Assembly: GCA_019614645.1 (NCBI GenBank)
Contig: JABWDB010000001.1
Coordinates: 10,833,501 to 10,897,500, forward strand
DNA from: Stratiolaelaps scimitus
Taxonomy: Eukaryota; Arthropoda; Arachnida; Mesostigmata; Laelapidae
Direction: 5' to 3'
Length of the DNA: 64,000 bases
Under the pieces are notes generated by a model. That model searched no databases. It was not told the origin of the DNA and saw only the letters and a list, made by a program, of their open reading frames with translations. How positions within the stretch are numbered: position 1 is the first letter of the stretch; each line of letters opens with the position of its first letter. This document shows, in pieces, positions 23,109 to 36,182 of the stretch. The position numbers and the translations under genes are program-made.

Positions 23109-24499
23109 GGCGTCAGGGAGGTGTGGATTTTTCCTTCCGATATTTCTCATAGTAATCCCCTACGGATAAGTGTCGAGCAATGTGTGACGGGAGAAGGGCT
23201 AGGGGACAGCCGCGGCCAATGGAAGAATCTTTTTTATCCCTAGGACGTAGGAACTCGCATATTGCCAGATTGCAGCCACTATTGCCATAATAAGTTCCGT
23301 GACTCCGATGGCTACTACACGTTCGAGGTAGCTCGCCTATTGACTCTTATGATTAGTCATGCGTACTTTTGTTACTCAAAACCTAAACCACTGACAACTG
23401 AGTGGGCTGTTTAGCTAATCTAATTCGATATGCAGGCTTTATGACGTTTTCTGCCGATATTCCCCTATGGCTCTAGTAACTGACAAGTTCGTGACTAAAA
23501 TCTGAGTTCGTCAAATTCGGAAGCAAGAAAGACCAGATTAGCCCGGGTCGGGTCGGTAAATTTCTCCCTGTCGAGTTAGCCAATTGGAAGCGATTAATTA
23601 CAAGCCGCGCTTGCTGCAATTGAACCACTCGACAAGCAATGCTAATTTGCAGCGTTGATCTGTGCGACATGTTTGGTTGGTCTATGCGAGAGACGGGCCG
23701 ACCAGTCGATCCGGACGCCTTCTGCAACGCACTCGACTATCACTCCTGACCCCGTTACAAACTGTTTCCAATATTCGATTGGTTTGGCCAAGCGGGGATT
23801 GGCGCTGCACGCTCATGAGGCTCGTCCGCGCTCGTCGATTCAAAGCGATATGTCTCGATTTCTGTTGCAGTAGAGAGATATTCGCATCAGCATCCGCAGC
23901 TGCCCGCTGCAGTTGGAGGACACCTGTGTCGCAACTGGAAAGTGCCGAGGCAAAAGTTGGTTCGTTTTAGTGTGGTAAGATCATTGCAGCTGGCGCCGGT
24001 GTTTATTTCACATCAGCTAGAGGCCAAGTCAGCAGTAGAGAGCATTCGGCTGCTGCTGGCTGCTGCCCGATCTAGCACAGCCGGGTTAGCGAGGGTGCGC
24101 CAATCACCATCTCGCAGCCGGCTGGCTGCTTGCCTGCTCAGCGGCGAGATGTAAAGCATACGCTATTGACCAGACGAAGCCCAAATGAGTAGTGCGAACA
24201 ACAAATGGATCACAAGAAATGACCATCCGAGCTACAGAACTAGTAGTTAATCGTCCGATGTTGCCCTTTAAGCGCCTGCTGTACGCATGACCTTAGCCGT
24301 CGAATGTAGCCATCAAACTGTCGCACGTTTGCTTGGGGTACTTTAACATACCTGGTATTTAACCGGTAATTGTCCCAAACAGTTACACTAGCCATGACTT
24401 GAGTACCGCGCCGGCTTGTTGGCTTTCGCAGACGGACTCAGTGAGTTGAGATAAGTCAGCCTTCTGACGAGTAGAATATTCATTCACTAGCCAATATTC
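23109..24499. other. Non-coding stretch
   Basis: No gene is recognised. Overlapping frames at 23655-23873, 23662-23970 (plus) and 23473-23727 (minus) lack motifs. Confidence 0.5.
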
Positions 24500-24733
24500 A
24501 TGAATGTCAAAAGCATCCTCAGTTATCGCCATCGTCGCCCCTATTTAATGGAAGCTGATATATTGCCATCGCGAATTCTAGCACAACGAAGCAATGCTGT
24601 CCGTGCGGGATTGCGTGGTCTTACACGCGGGGTCGTATCACGCCTGTTCGCTATCAAGCATAAGCTATCTCGAGAGACTTTCAACGAGGAATCTCAATCC
24701 TTCCTGGCAGGAAGCCGAGCGAGCACCTATTAA
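24500..24733 (+). CDS. Unrecognised 77-residue basic open frame
   Basis: ATG-to-TAA frame with a basic, helix-like protein (central RSNAVRAGLRGLTRGVVSRL, then FAIKHKLSRETFNEESQ). No repeat underlies it. The start has T at -3, a weak context. It lacks a signal peptide or known motif. An overlapping plus frame (24594-24830) is probably a shadow. A small gene, exon or chance frame are all possible. Confidence 0.2.
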   Translation: MNVKSILSYRHRRPYLMEADILPSRILAQRSNAVRAGLRGLTRGVVSRLFAIKHKLSRETFNEESQSFLAGSRASTY

Positions 24734-25362
24734 CGTGCAGCAGGGGATGTGGTTTAACTATGCTTTATCACTAGGGAACTTTTTCGCTGCTCCGAACGGT
24801 CTCATGGGCGTCAATGCTATTGGAAGCTGACAGCCGAGGTCAGGGTTGAAGTAATCGTCCTATGGGGTTGGGGGGGGGGCGGAATAAGTTGTCGTCCGCG
24901 TAGACGGAGTCGTGTTATGGATTGGGGCAACTTCGATTCGCCTGGCTAGTTGAGGTCGTGCCCCCGACTAGCTCCGCAAACCGCCCTTCACTGACTTCGT
25001 CTGATACCAGGGAAGACCAAGGAATCACGTATATCTGTTACTTATTAATACGCGCCCTCGTCTGCGAGGTTTAGTTAGACTTTGAACGAGCTTGTCGCTC
25101 GCACCAAGTGCGGGCAAGCGATGTAGAATTGTAACGAGTACGGTAAGGTTACTATCATAGTTGTGTGAACTAACATCATGATGTGAAGGCAAGCGGCAAA
25201 AAAGAAGTCGTCACGATCCGGTGAAGGTATCCGAGACATGTGTGTATATCTATATATATGGGTGTTTGGCCAAGTCGAGGCCAAGCCTCATGAGTAGTTG
25301 GAGTGAAGCTGCCCATATAGACGAATCCAGTCCCACAAACGATCAAGTCAAAGAAGCCAGCA
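24734..25362. other. Non-coding stretch
   Basis: A run of ten Gs lies at about 24871-24880 within a G-rich patch, and a short TA run near 25250. No gene is recognised. Confidence 0.5.
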
Positions 25363-25542
25363 ATGGTTTTTACCGAAGATAATCCACGTCTGCTTTGGCG
25401 TCGCCCTGCCAAGAACGCCAAATCTCTCAAGAAACTAATCCGATCGTGGGTCGAGCCCGCCCCGGTTATCTACCGTCCCACGACGTGGGATGGCCAGAAC
25501 CGCCGAGAGATTGCTCCCTCTGAAGCCATTCTTCACGAGTGA
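25363..25542 (+). CDS. Unrecognised 59-residue open frame with good start context
   Basis: The ATG sits in a favourable context, GCAATGG, with G at -3 and +4. The product is basic in its first half (LLWRRPAKNAKSLKKLIRSW), then has a Pro/Tyr/Trp segment (VEPAPVIYRPTTWDGQN) and an acidic end. The frame also stays open for 12 codons upstream of the ATG, so it could be part of a longer exon. No family is recognised. A B-box-like GGGTCGAGCCC overlaps it at about 25448-25458, so a SINE relic is an alternative reading. Confidence 0.25.
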   Translation: MVFTEDNPRLLWRRPAKNAKSLKKLIRSWVEPAPVIYRPTTWDGQNRREIAPSEAILHE

Positions 25543-27767
25543 AGCCTGTGCCTTCGACGCTACTGACTGCGGTGACTGTCACCAAAAACCTATTGCCCCC
25601 CTTCTCCCCGGCCATCCTCTACCTCAGCGATCGTCATCGCTTGTCAGGCCCCGCTCAAGTCCTTTCCCCAATGCCTGCAGTTACGCCCCACCCCCGGCAC
25701 AGCGACCGCTAGGACAAGCATGGCTGTCATTTCTCAACGTGCTCGATGTCGTCCCGGGCGCAATGATCTTGATCGAAGCATAGCCCGCGCCGCATGCAAT
25801 CCGTACTACGGGTAGGGCCCAACGAAGCCGTATTCCTCGTTGCCATATCAGAGAATCTGCGCACATCAGCGAGTTGCTGTGACGCTGTGGCAGAGCCGGC
25901 TTTTGCCCACTCTATATACACACTTTATACTGCGCACATTGTGCAGCAACGCCTCTGCTACCATTCTGCAGTGGCCAGCCCAGCCTCCCAGCCGCCATCA
26001 ATGGCGGAGATGAGGGGACGACCTTGCTAATTATACATTGATCGCCGTTAGTGCGAGGCTTCGTTCTCGCTGTGTCCACACCCACAAGCCGCCTCCGTGT
26101 CGCCCTCCTGCCCTCTGTCCTGCTCTTGCTACTCCCAATCGTTCTCTCCCCCGCCGATCGTCGTTCGATGGCCTGACCCGCTCTGCGCCTGGCTGTTGGT
26201 TTCCGCAGCGCATCCGTCTCTAGCAGACATCCTCTCGGACGGTGACGATGGCGGCGGTGGCGGCTGCGGCGGCCGTCGCAGCCCCCTACGCCTCCGCCGC
26301 CACGAGTCTTGTATCACGAGCCGAGCGGTGGCGCGCCTCTTCACTTTGAGTCTGCTAGGAAGCCTGACTGATAGAACGTTAGCACTGGGCCGGTGGCAGC
26401 GAGAGTACGAGCCGGCAGGCCCGAGCCGAAGCACTGATATGGCAGGCTGCACTGGCGGCCTCGGTAAAGAAAAACGGCTCAGTCAACTAACACACAGCCG
26501 CCACCCCCGACGACGACGACGCCCCCCCGGACGCCGCACCGATGAGGCTTCGTGTCGTCCATCAGCGGTGCCCGATGTGTCGTCGACATGCCATGAGCAA
26601 CGGGGCAGGCGATCCTTCCAGTGGAACGCGATGGATAAAGGGGTAAGCAGGGGCAGAGTGGCCGAGCGCTGCTGGTCTGATATAATACAAAAATCAAATC
26701 TGCCCGCCCAGAAAAGATAACGAAGGTAACAGAGATACCTATTGGAAATATTGCAGATGTTGAGACACACCCATAGAACGAGAGGGATGGATGAGGAGAC
26801 ATTTGAAATTGTCATGACGAACGTCCGCCAGGCGTACAGCATACTACAATCGTATTTGCTAACGTGCCTCAACGCAAACGAATTTTCGAAGGGTTCGTAA
26901 TACTGACGCGCGTAGTGTTCGCATAGAAGGGTCGTAGCGATGGGTCGGCGCAGTGTTATGAACGAATGGGATAACGAAAAATGTGGTTACTCCCTTTGGC
27001 TCGCTAGCTAATAGCACCATTCGCCAACCCAAGATCAACATTGTACCAGTACACTGTACACGGCCAAATAGCAAATGGACCCACATGAGCCACAGAATAG
27101 ATCACGGCTGTGAACACCAAGTCCATGCCGCGAATGCCTCCACCGTAACTCGCGCTTCGAAACACGACGTGACCAGGTCTGTTTCAGCCTCTAGCGTTTC
27201 GCTGGGTTCAAGTGAGAGTGTGTGTGTGTGTGTGTGGCCACATCGGGTGGTGCTGGGGCGTATACACGTATCGCTCTGTGGGGCATATATCATTCGTACA
27301 TTTAGCTCTATTGCGCGCAGCTAAACGAGTGTCTGGTTCATCCATTTATGTCAACTGATATAAGTGGCTTGTTGGCGTTCTTAGCCTACATCGAAAGCCT
27401 CAGTAAAAACAAATGCTAACCAAAACGTCAGCACTTTTAATTCAGTTGTTCTTGTATGCTTAGTACAATAAACTCGTTTGTAAATAGAATAACAAGCACG
27501 ACGTGAAAATCATCTCAAATAAAGGAAGGTTCCAGATAGGTCCGGTTGAGCCGTACTTATTGGAAGTTGATATGCTCAATATCGAGAGCGCGTCCGATTT
27601 TGATTCGGAAGTGCGCGTTTAGACGCATGCCTGGCTTAGTAGGCTCCTGCGTGTCTACAAAATATAATCATACTATGAATACGCCTTTATATACAACGCA
27701 TAAATAAGTCTTTTGGTATTTCAAAAATGAACATATTACTAGATAAGGTAGGCAATCTTAGGAGATA

Positions 27768-27770
<3 letters not shown>
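25543..27770. other. Non-coding stretch with GC-rich block
   Basis: From about 25980 to 26640 the DNA is GC- and CpG-rich with (GGC)n near 26251-26275. A 207-codon plus frame (26097-26720) and several minus frames overlap there and look compositional. A GT run lies at about 27217-27235. No gene is recognised. Confidence 0.5.

Positions 27771-27801
<31 letters not shown>
27771..27801. repeat. (AT)15 microsatellite
   Basis: Uninterrupted AT dinucleotides seen directly. Confidence 0.95.
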
Positions 27802-27807
<6 letters not shown>

Positions 27808-30800
27808 ATTCATTTGTCAGATAGCTATCTACTACATCCCTGGAACGAAGTCGTTATCGAAGCCGTGACTGGTCCACTGATTATCGAGCCAGCATGTTCG
27901 TTGTGCTCTCTGCTCATAAACTAAAGTACCACCGACCGGTATTAGATAACGTCGAACTGGTCCAAGAGTGATGCCTGCAGCGCCACTGTTGACAGTTGGG
28001 TCGACGGTGGCGGCCGCTCGCGTACAAACACACCTCATGCGGACCACTACGTGTCAAGCCTGACCAAAAGATCGCTATAGGCAGCCGTGTGTTGGAAGAG
28101 TGATGGGGCCTCGAGTGGGGCGAAGGGAGTCACATATAAGCAACAAAGCATGCAGACGAACGAAGCATCTGATTTCATCAATACAATACAATAGCTAGCC
28201 CACCCGCCTTCCTGCCTGTCCGCCCGAATGCCTGGCTGTGGCGAAGCCATACTGCCGTACAAGCTGCAATGCCTATCCTTGGACAACGCCGCTAAATCGG
28301 GTTAAGCAAACGCCAGCGGGCGAATTATGTTTAGCTCGATCTGATCTGATTATCCGCGCACGACATGTTCGGGAAGCATCGAAAACGTCATCAGCGCCAT
28401 AGCTACATCGAAATACGAAACGCGACAGAGCAGGCGGCGGCGGCCGTATTCAGCGGGCGACTTTGCGGATGGCCCGTGCCACTACGTGTGTGTACGGGCC
28501 TCGCTGTCCTCATGATGTGAATGTATATGTTGTCGTGTGTGCGGCGACCATAGACAGGGCGCTCAAGCGTTTTGCCAACCGCTGTCGGGATGGGGGGTGG
28601 GAGACGCGACAGCGAGATCGGTGAATTCGCGACAGCATGCCAATCGCGGGGCGGCATGCCTATCTCTATATATATCTATCTGCCAGCCCTGTCTTGCCAT
28701 CCATCTGTCCGTCAATCTTTTGACGCGATCGCATACTAATCGTAATAATCACACGCTGCTCGGCCGAAGCAGAGGCGGAAACGGTGGAATCGCGAAACAG
28801 AAAAAAATTATTGCTCGTGGTGTCGTCACAAGTGGCGCAAATAAATAGCACCTTCAGCATGTTGGATGGATGGATTGCCGCATAGATCGATGGCGGTGGT
28901 TAACGATTACGCTTCTGCTGCGTTTGACCTGACCGGCCCGACCCGCTCGAACGGCCACTGGCATCGGCTGCTGCTGCTACTGCTGAGTTGAGATATCCAT
29001 AAATCCATAAAAGCAGGTGGGATCAGAGAGAAAATGCGAATCGTCTCTTAAAGACCAACGCGCTAAATGAAAGGTCAGTTGAAAAACGATCACGCATATT
29101 TTGATCCGCTGTATCCCCGTTAGTCGATTTGATGACAATGACGCATGGATGTGAATCGGGTGCGCGATTCACCAGACGGACGATCAAGCGAGGCCAACGC
29201 GTTGAAACCAACCGGGAAGGCTAAGGGTCTTGTTACAATATATCGATAGCACTTGATAACGACAATATTTTGTAGAACAACAACAACAATTGGCGTGCGT
29301 GGGCACCTATCTGATCAGTGGGATTGTGTTAAGCCACTTAGCCGGTCGACTGCACGCAGAGACCATTGAGGCGGAAGGCGCTTCCAGCGGACAGCGCAGT
29401 TTTGAGCGGCGACAGTTTCTATTGTATTCGTCTGCCAGCACGCTGAACTTAATTGTAAATTGGGTGTAATCAGTAATCCAAATAGTATTGGTTTGCCGAA
29501 ACCTCGCGTGTTGCTGTTTCTGGTCGGCAATGAAAGCACGGAACAGGCCGAGAGAAAAGGTGAAAATTGCATATGCTTCATCAGTTCTAGTCTTTTACTG
29601 AACGCCTAAGTTGAACGTAGCCAACATATTCGATTGTATCGATCTAATATTTTCAGGCGAGATCTCTGCACTGTGTTTCCCTTAATTAATCTAGTTATAC
29701 AGAAATAGTCGTCTAGTTGATTACCACACTGCACCCTGGTGACATTAATAATAATAAGAATAATACTCACTTACATAAACAAGGAGTGATAGTCTTAGAG
29801 AAACCCTTCTAAACTCCTACAAGCTTTAGCTGGTTGTCCGAGGAGCAGGAGAAAGGGCTTAATATTCTTGTGGGTTGTTTACGACTTGTGGATCATCTCC
29901 TGTTGTCCTGAAATAGCCTTGCTCGCCTTCTCTCTCTCGCTCGCTCAATCTCTCATACCCCCCCCCACACCTTTCTGGGTCCGTGATAGTCGGACATCTT
30001 CACTGAACCACAAGGGACTTCGGTGTGTGTTCAAGGACTACTTTAGCCGGCTATATCCCTAGTACTTGCCAGACTTGCTGAGGGACTTTTCGACCGGTGC
30101 AGCCACGATAATCTAATAACAGTAATGATGAATGTGTTACCTATTCACAGCCTGTGTCGGCTAGGTTTGGGTACGTGTCACACCTGACTGAAGTTGATGG
30201 TCCTGGAGACCATTATTCTAAAAATTGGCACCTTGTTCCCTTGGCAATTACATGGCCCTGGTAGCCGATGTCATCATTTGCGGTGGGACCAACCGACCGC
30301 CGCTGATGCCTCTCCTTCTGCTGGTTACATGACGAAAGCTCCAGACGTTCAGACCAAACCCGTACCGAAGAGCTACTAGTGAGCTAAAAAGGACAGTCGA
30401 GGACCGCGGTTGTACCTCGAAGGATGTATGCACGAAGATCCTGATGGCGAGAGCGCTTAGTGCGAAGTACGCTTCTGCAAAACCCAAATTGATTGGCATG
30501 ATCAGCTATCTGAAGATATTTCTGGTAGCTTTTTCTACAGATGATGATGATAGTTTTTGACATGTTCATCTACATACGCAACCTTGCCATTGGGCAGTAT
30601 CATCACCGACGATCCACTCAGAGAACTATTCATGCATAGAGGACAGCACACGGGTTCGAGTTCTCGGCGAGGGCATTGTAAGCATAGTTACGAATTACGA
30701 CACCAGAATTATAAAGTGAGTGGCTAGAAGCGGTTTGGCATTTTGCTATTCCATTGCATTGTTGTGATTTCAGCTTATGTTTACAACCATAGAAATAATG

Positions 30801-33710
30801 TTTGATCGTCAATTTACCCTCCGCCGTTTCCTCCAAACAGTGCACAAATGCATGTACAGAGAAGCTAACCGAAATTGCATTAACGAGCGAACAACGGCTT
30901 TCGTATGACAAGTGTAACCAGACAGGCAGTGGCCTGCAGGCTACGAGCTACCGGCCATGTACGTGACGACTTAGTAGCATAGTACGGAGGAGAACGAGAG
31001 AGAGAGAGAGAGATAGAGAGCGAGTCACGATTATGATGATACCCTGATTTAACATTTAGCCATGTAGTGCTGCCATTCTGAGTTATATGAGTCTTCTCTG
31101 CCTGGCCTAGTCTGCTTTGGCCGAGGTGACTGCTGCCAGGTCGACTCATGCTGTATATATATATATAGATATATATGTACTGTTTAGCGGAGCAGGCTGC
31201 TGACTGCAGAGGCAGTGGCAGGGGCTCGCCGGTTCACTACAAACGCGACGAATTATGCGACAACGATATGACACTCGATTATAGTCAATGCGATAGCAGT
31301 AGCCATGTAGCGGTAGGGTAGTTGGTACTGGTGGACGCATCAGCGGCATCAGGAGTTATATGGCTCGGGCAATGTTATGGGTTAGGTCGTGAACTCGTTG
31401 GAGAATTGCGAAGGGAATTGCATTGGTGGCGACGCCACGACGGGACTCTCCACGGGCTGGGCAAGCACCTGCGCGCTGCCATCACCGCAGCTTGTAACAT
31501 GTATCGACGCTGTGCGGTGCGGCGGCCGCCGCCGCAGCAGCGCCACTGTCTCATTCTATCCATTTTTTTGCCCTATCACCCCAGTCTCAGCCCCTAACAC
31601 CCCGTGTTCTCCCAGATATTCCCCTTCCGAATACAGACTCAACTAGAACAGACGCCCTATACAGTATGTTGGGTCCATTCTACGTATGATCGCCGCCCAG
31701 CACCGCGCACCATCACGAGCCACCGCCACGGCCATAACCATAATGGGATAAATTACAAAGGCTATTTATGCCCTTGAAGTGGCCCCCGCCGACACTGACC
31801 CCTCTCTCTCTCTCTCGGACGTTTGCGGATATCGACGGAACGGCGACCGCCAGAGCAGGCGGGCGGCGGTCGTGGGGGGAAGCTTTATAAACCGTATGTA
31901 GAATTGGATAGGGTTGCCCGTAAACCCAATGGACAGACGAGACAAATATAGTGGAACGAGACGAGACGTAGCCTTTAACGAATGGCTGGCTAGACGGACC
32001 CCCTATGGGGCTAATTTCTATAATTGTGTCTACTGCCATTACCAACAGTTGTCCGGTAGGCAAAACAAAAACAATCCAACGCTGTGATATTGTCGTCGTC
32101 GTCGTCGTCGAAGGCGACCACTATTGTCGCCATAATTATGGCTCGCCTCGTAATAAACAGGTGACTTTATTCGCCAGGATGCTGCGGTGGCAAGGTCTTC
32201 ATTGCCATCCTTCATTTTGTGTCCCTTTGTCATCTCGCTATAACAGATTAGTACCATATATTTATATTCTGTTATCAATGAGCGTACGCCGCGCGTAGGT
32301 ATTCGCGCGTATCTCGCGTATGTGTTTTTGTGTGCAAGGCAATTGTTGCGTGTATCATCGCAACAACATTGAATCGGTCAAACTATTAATTTGTCATTAC
32401 TTACCAGCCTCATGGGATGATGCCGATACACAGAGGTTACCCAGCGCATTTGAACACCGTATGCTGTGAGTGAACGAAGTTTAGAACACCTCGGTAGCTA
32501 CGCGTATGTGCAGTTTACATATGTACACCTTTGTTACTCGTATTTGTTCCTCATTGCCTAGCACACAGCAGATTGTTCGTTGTCGCTGACATCACACGCC
32601 GTCTCTATAGCCATCCCGCACACTTGAGTTGTGGCCATTAAAGGCCGGCCGTTCACTTTTCGCCGTTTGTCGTCCAAGACGATGACGAAATAGCGTGTGG
32701 ACCCGTTGGCTGAGCGCCGTTTACCGCTAGTATCCGTGTACGAGGGGGGATGCCTGTGCAGAGGAAAAAAAGGACACCAATCGATCTGGCAAATATTATT
32801 CGCACGCCCGCCGAATCGTTTAAACACAAACAAACAAACACACACACTCGCACACACCCCGTGGGGGGCTATAACAACACTCGGATCGTGTGTGTGTGTG
32901 TATTTATTTAACTTTCGTCCGACGATTCGAAATGGGGAAAATTGACGGGGTTATCGGAGGGACGATGTCACAGCTGCTTGCTGGCCGTGGAGAACAGACA
33001 TATGGGTGCGTATGGGTGGTTCGTGTTGGTTGGGCGGCACAACAGTCGCAGCCGAACGCTCAAGTGAACTGAAGTGGAGGCGGGTACTTTGGGGCCTCTG
33101 TTTTGTACTATTGCATAGTGATGATAATGATTACTACTGTTACTGCCGGGCCTATTGTTGTTAGAGCTATTTGTCTGATGAGTGATAGAGAAATCGTAAT
33201 CGCTATACCGAAGGAAGTCAGTGGGACATGGGCGTATCTGCTTATCCTGCTGTTGTTGCTGCAAGGAATTGGCCGAACAGTGTAAAACGATCCTCGGATG
33301 AAGATCTCTATATAAATACAGATTTGCTTCGCAAAATCGGTGTCGGCGAATGTTTATGAAAGATGTGGATTTATCGCATTCGTCTACCAACAGGTTATCT
33401 GGCTAGATACTCGATCAACAATGCGTCCACGTTCTCTTCAATTACTTCTTCGTTAACCAAAAAGGCATGGTACAATATTTGCAATATATACGAATAACGT
33501 ATGTCATCTTGACATGTTAAGATACTTATTACTATTACACGATTTACATTATTAGTGTATTAAGATGCCCTGGGTCAATCGAGAGTCCCCCGGATCAGAC
33601 GAGATACCTTCCACACGAACATATTGCCAAGTTTCTCTATACGAGCGACAGTCCTAATACGGACATCAGTGCCACTACGTAAGATATTGGGCCTGACATC
33701 AAATATTGCA
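27802..33710. other. Long non-coding stretch
   Basis: No gene is recognised over 5.9 kb. Contents seen: a C run near 29959-29968, a GA run at about 30996-31013, a TA run at about 31153-31175, a CT run near 31801-31816, GTC repeats near 32091-32109, and CA and GT runs near 32825-32850 and 32889-32899. A 75-codon frame (30334-30561, plus) and a 116-codon minus frame (31713-32063) have no motif. A lone B-box-like GGTTCGAGTTC at 30653-30663 has no A box. Confidence 0.5.
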
Positions 33711-34046
33711 CTAATAGGATATACTATTGCAATAGAGCCTCTCTAAGATTCGGGCGTCAGCAGAATCATGTATATCGCTAATTACAGGGAATTTGACACA
33801 CTCCTTGGGACAAGCAGTGCTTACATGCTCTACGAATAAACCTGGCTTGTTCTTTATCCAACGGTTCAATATGCCTCCTAAGATGAGGTCCCAAAGCGAC
33901 GGAGCAATCGATGTACTTGGGTAAAAGCAAACCTTTATAAAGATCGAGCCCGGTGTCGCTTGCGCTTTGCAATCGGAGGAGATGCAACCGGATTCGATTC
34001 CCACCGTTGCACATTTGCATTTAAAGGGGTCCGTCTTATGAAGCAA
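33711..34046 (-). mobile_element. Degenerate LINE reverse transcriptase, 3' portion, frameshifted
   Basis: One minus-strand frame (33778-34020) contains LYKGLLLPKYIDCSVALGPH followed by LRRHIEPLDKEQARFIRRA. This fits the CR1/L2/Jockey-type block L-Y-K-x-l-v-x-P-x-l-x-Y-C-S-x-x-W-x-P-x-l-x-x-x-I-x-x-L-E-x-V-Q-R-x-x-x-R. Leu-Asp-Lys-Glu-Gln replaces the usual Leu-Glu-Lys-Val-Gln. The stop of this frame and the overlapping frame 33711-34046, which carries the downstream-like SDIHDSADARILERL, indicate a frameshift. The catalytic region is not recognisable upstream. It is an inactive relic on the strand opposite to the other two relics in this window. Confidence 0.65.
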
Positions 34047-35466
34047 CGCCGAAAGCAGGATCGTGGACGTTAAATGTTGCCTCTGAGTCAGCCCGGAAAT
34101 CTTATTTTTAGGCCCTTATAGAGCGTAAGACCAAAGTCAACTTTTCTACCAAATAAACAATATTTAACTAATGTTACAAATCGGCGACACTGGGCGCACA
34201 AGTCCAGCAATATGGATATCAAACTTGAGAGAAGGTATTACAAGTACATCAGGATCCTTCGCGGAGCCGTTTGCACTAATAACAATCGCGTCATGAATAG
34301 AAGAATCAGAGTTGTATAAGCTAGAAGTCAACGTTTCATGATAACAACATGTCTGGCCGACAGTGTCGAAGACACTGTCATGTTATTCCTGCGTCTACTG
34401 TGCCTGTATGTAATGTATCACTAAATAGTTCTATTTTCCTTTTCAGGTATGTTGGCACGCTGATCTGCTGGTCGGAAAACTGTTCGATCAGTAAGGCAAC
34501 ATTGTGATAACATCTGTCATTCAAGAGTTAAAGTGTTCCGGTGGGTGGTGAATTTGCACATGTGCCGACCTCGAATACGGCTCTAGCAATTTTGATTATT
34601 TTGCCTGTGCTGGCTCGGCTTGACGAAGAACTTGACACTATGCTGTAACAAGCCGATAGGGAAAAATGACATTCGTCTATAAACAAATGAAACACTTCCC
34701 CACACACAGGACATTTTAAATTGAGTAAGAGATTATCTATTTGTACTGTTGCCTCGACAACGGTTTGAGAGTTTGCAAAACATTCGAATGCAAACGTTGT
34801 TTAGTTTGTCAAGCTCTATACAACAGGCCAACAGTTGGATTCTCGAAAATATCGATTTTCTCTTTTTTTTCCTGCCAAATATGATGTCTGTACCAAATTC
34901 GGCAATGGTCAATTACGGTGTATTTGCGAGCACGGTTAAAACTGTAGCGGGACAAACGCTCACATGTGAGGTATGATATTGTCTTCGAACTGGATCGTCT
35001 CGTGTGTAACGAAACGCGAACGAAATCGTTCTCATTCAGACGGCTAAGAGTCAGAGAATCAGTCCGGACACCGGAGAGAACTAGTAAAGATTAAAATTAA
35101 TTAGGTCGCAGTGAACAACACGGAATCAAATACGTCCCTCGGTACCTATTCAATTAATGCGCACTGGACTAATTGATATTGACTTTGAGACTAAATCGCT
35201 GAGATTAAATTCTAACGGCGAGTTCGGGGGTACGTAAGGAAAATATACTAAACTAGTTACGATAGCTGATTAATCGAGTGCAGCGAGGAGTGCAGGTGAG
35301 CAATTCATGAACACGGATCTATCTCCAATTGAACGACTATACGAGAGGGTTAGGTTATAGGGACTCCTCTGAAGGAAATGCGTCTACTGTGCAAAGGGAG
35401 TTGACCAGGAAGCCGCGCTAGGTATTTTCCTCTTCCATGCCTTTAAAGAATAGCTAGAACACTTCA
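34047..35466. other. AT-rich non-coding stretch
   Basis: No gene is recognised. A 31-base segment at 34063-34093 matches 49883-49913 at 25 of 31 positions without gaps. A 9-bp stem with a 3-base loop lies at 34359-34379 (GACAGTGTC and its complement). Confidence 0.5.
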
Positions 35467-35784
35467 ATGCGCTTATTACTTATGGAGTTGCTGCGGGGTC
35501 ATACCTCCGTCCAGCTGTGTCGTGTAGAGGCCCGAATTTCAGTTGATTGGGATCATCGCCTAATTTTAACCAAAGGCAATGGTAAACCAGGGCTTATAAG
35601 GGCTTACAATAAAAAGCTAGTAGTCGCTACTTTGGTTTTAGAAACAAGAGGTAACAGGACTTTATCAGAGAGATGCCGCGCGTGTGCTATTTGTATACAT
35701 ATCACACATGCGAAATCATCGGAAAAACAAAGCCCTGGAGGAAACTCGCTTCGCAAAGCTCAGGCCAGATCAGAGTGCTCCTAG
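35467..35784 (+). CDS. Unrecognised 105-residue open frame
   Basis: ATG-to-TAG frame in moderately AT-rich DNA with no underlying repeat. It has a central beta-like stretch (VEARISVDWDHRLILTKGNG), then KKLVVATLVLETRG and a Cys/Ser-rich basic tail. AAGAG|GTAACA near 35651 could act as a donor. An overlapping plus frame (35673-35888) is a shadow or a frameshifted continuation. Start context is fair (T at -3). No family is recognised; it could be a decayed gene or a chance frame. Confidence 0.2.
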   Translation: MRLLLMELLRGHTSVQLCRVEARISVDWDHRLILTKGNGKPGLIRAYNKKLVVATLVLETRGNRTLSERCRACAICIHITHAKSSEKQSPGGNSLRKAQARSECS

Positions 35785-36182
35785 GTTACACAAGAACGCC
35801 TAGGTGTTTTTATAAGGCCAATTGTCTGCAAAATACGTTAGTCGTTAACAAGATCGTTCGGGTAGACGTGTTATATAAGAGAGCATGAGACACGAGCAGA
35901 ACTGACTAATGCAGTTTCACCTGCAGGCCAACTCTGACATTCAGGAGGCTGGAGATGATAGAATAACGATGAACACCACCTTATTACAATCTATTTATAG
36001 CGTTTGAGAGCAATGATTCAGTTACTTAGGTCGTTCTCTATGAACGAAGCTTGCCAGTTCGGTTAGTATGGAAATCAAAGGACAAAGTCCGACGTTGATA
36101 TTTGGTTTCGTTTTGGTCCTGTTTTGTTCGTTTCGGCCTTTTTACACTCTGAACACACCAGGGGAACTATTCATAATTCAAA
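35785..36182. other. Non-coding stretch
   Basis: No gene is recognised. A pyrimidine-rich run ending TTTTTACACTCTGAACACACCAG (split across 36137-36161) resembles a 3' splice site shortly before the next open frame. Confidence 0.4.

Noticed and set aside
26652..26690. GCAGAGTGGCCGAGCG, like the 5' half of a Leu/Ser tRNA
   Set aside because: No B box or matching acceptor end follows within tRNA distance.
26097..26720. 207-codon plus-strand frame
   Set aside because: Lies in a GC-rich block with antisense frames of similar length; Arg/Pro/Ser-rich with Gly runs from (GGC)n and no domain.
30640..30680. B-box-like GGTTCGAGTTC
   Set aside because: No A box at the right spacing and no T-stem pairing.
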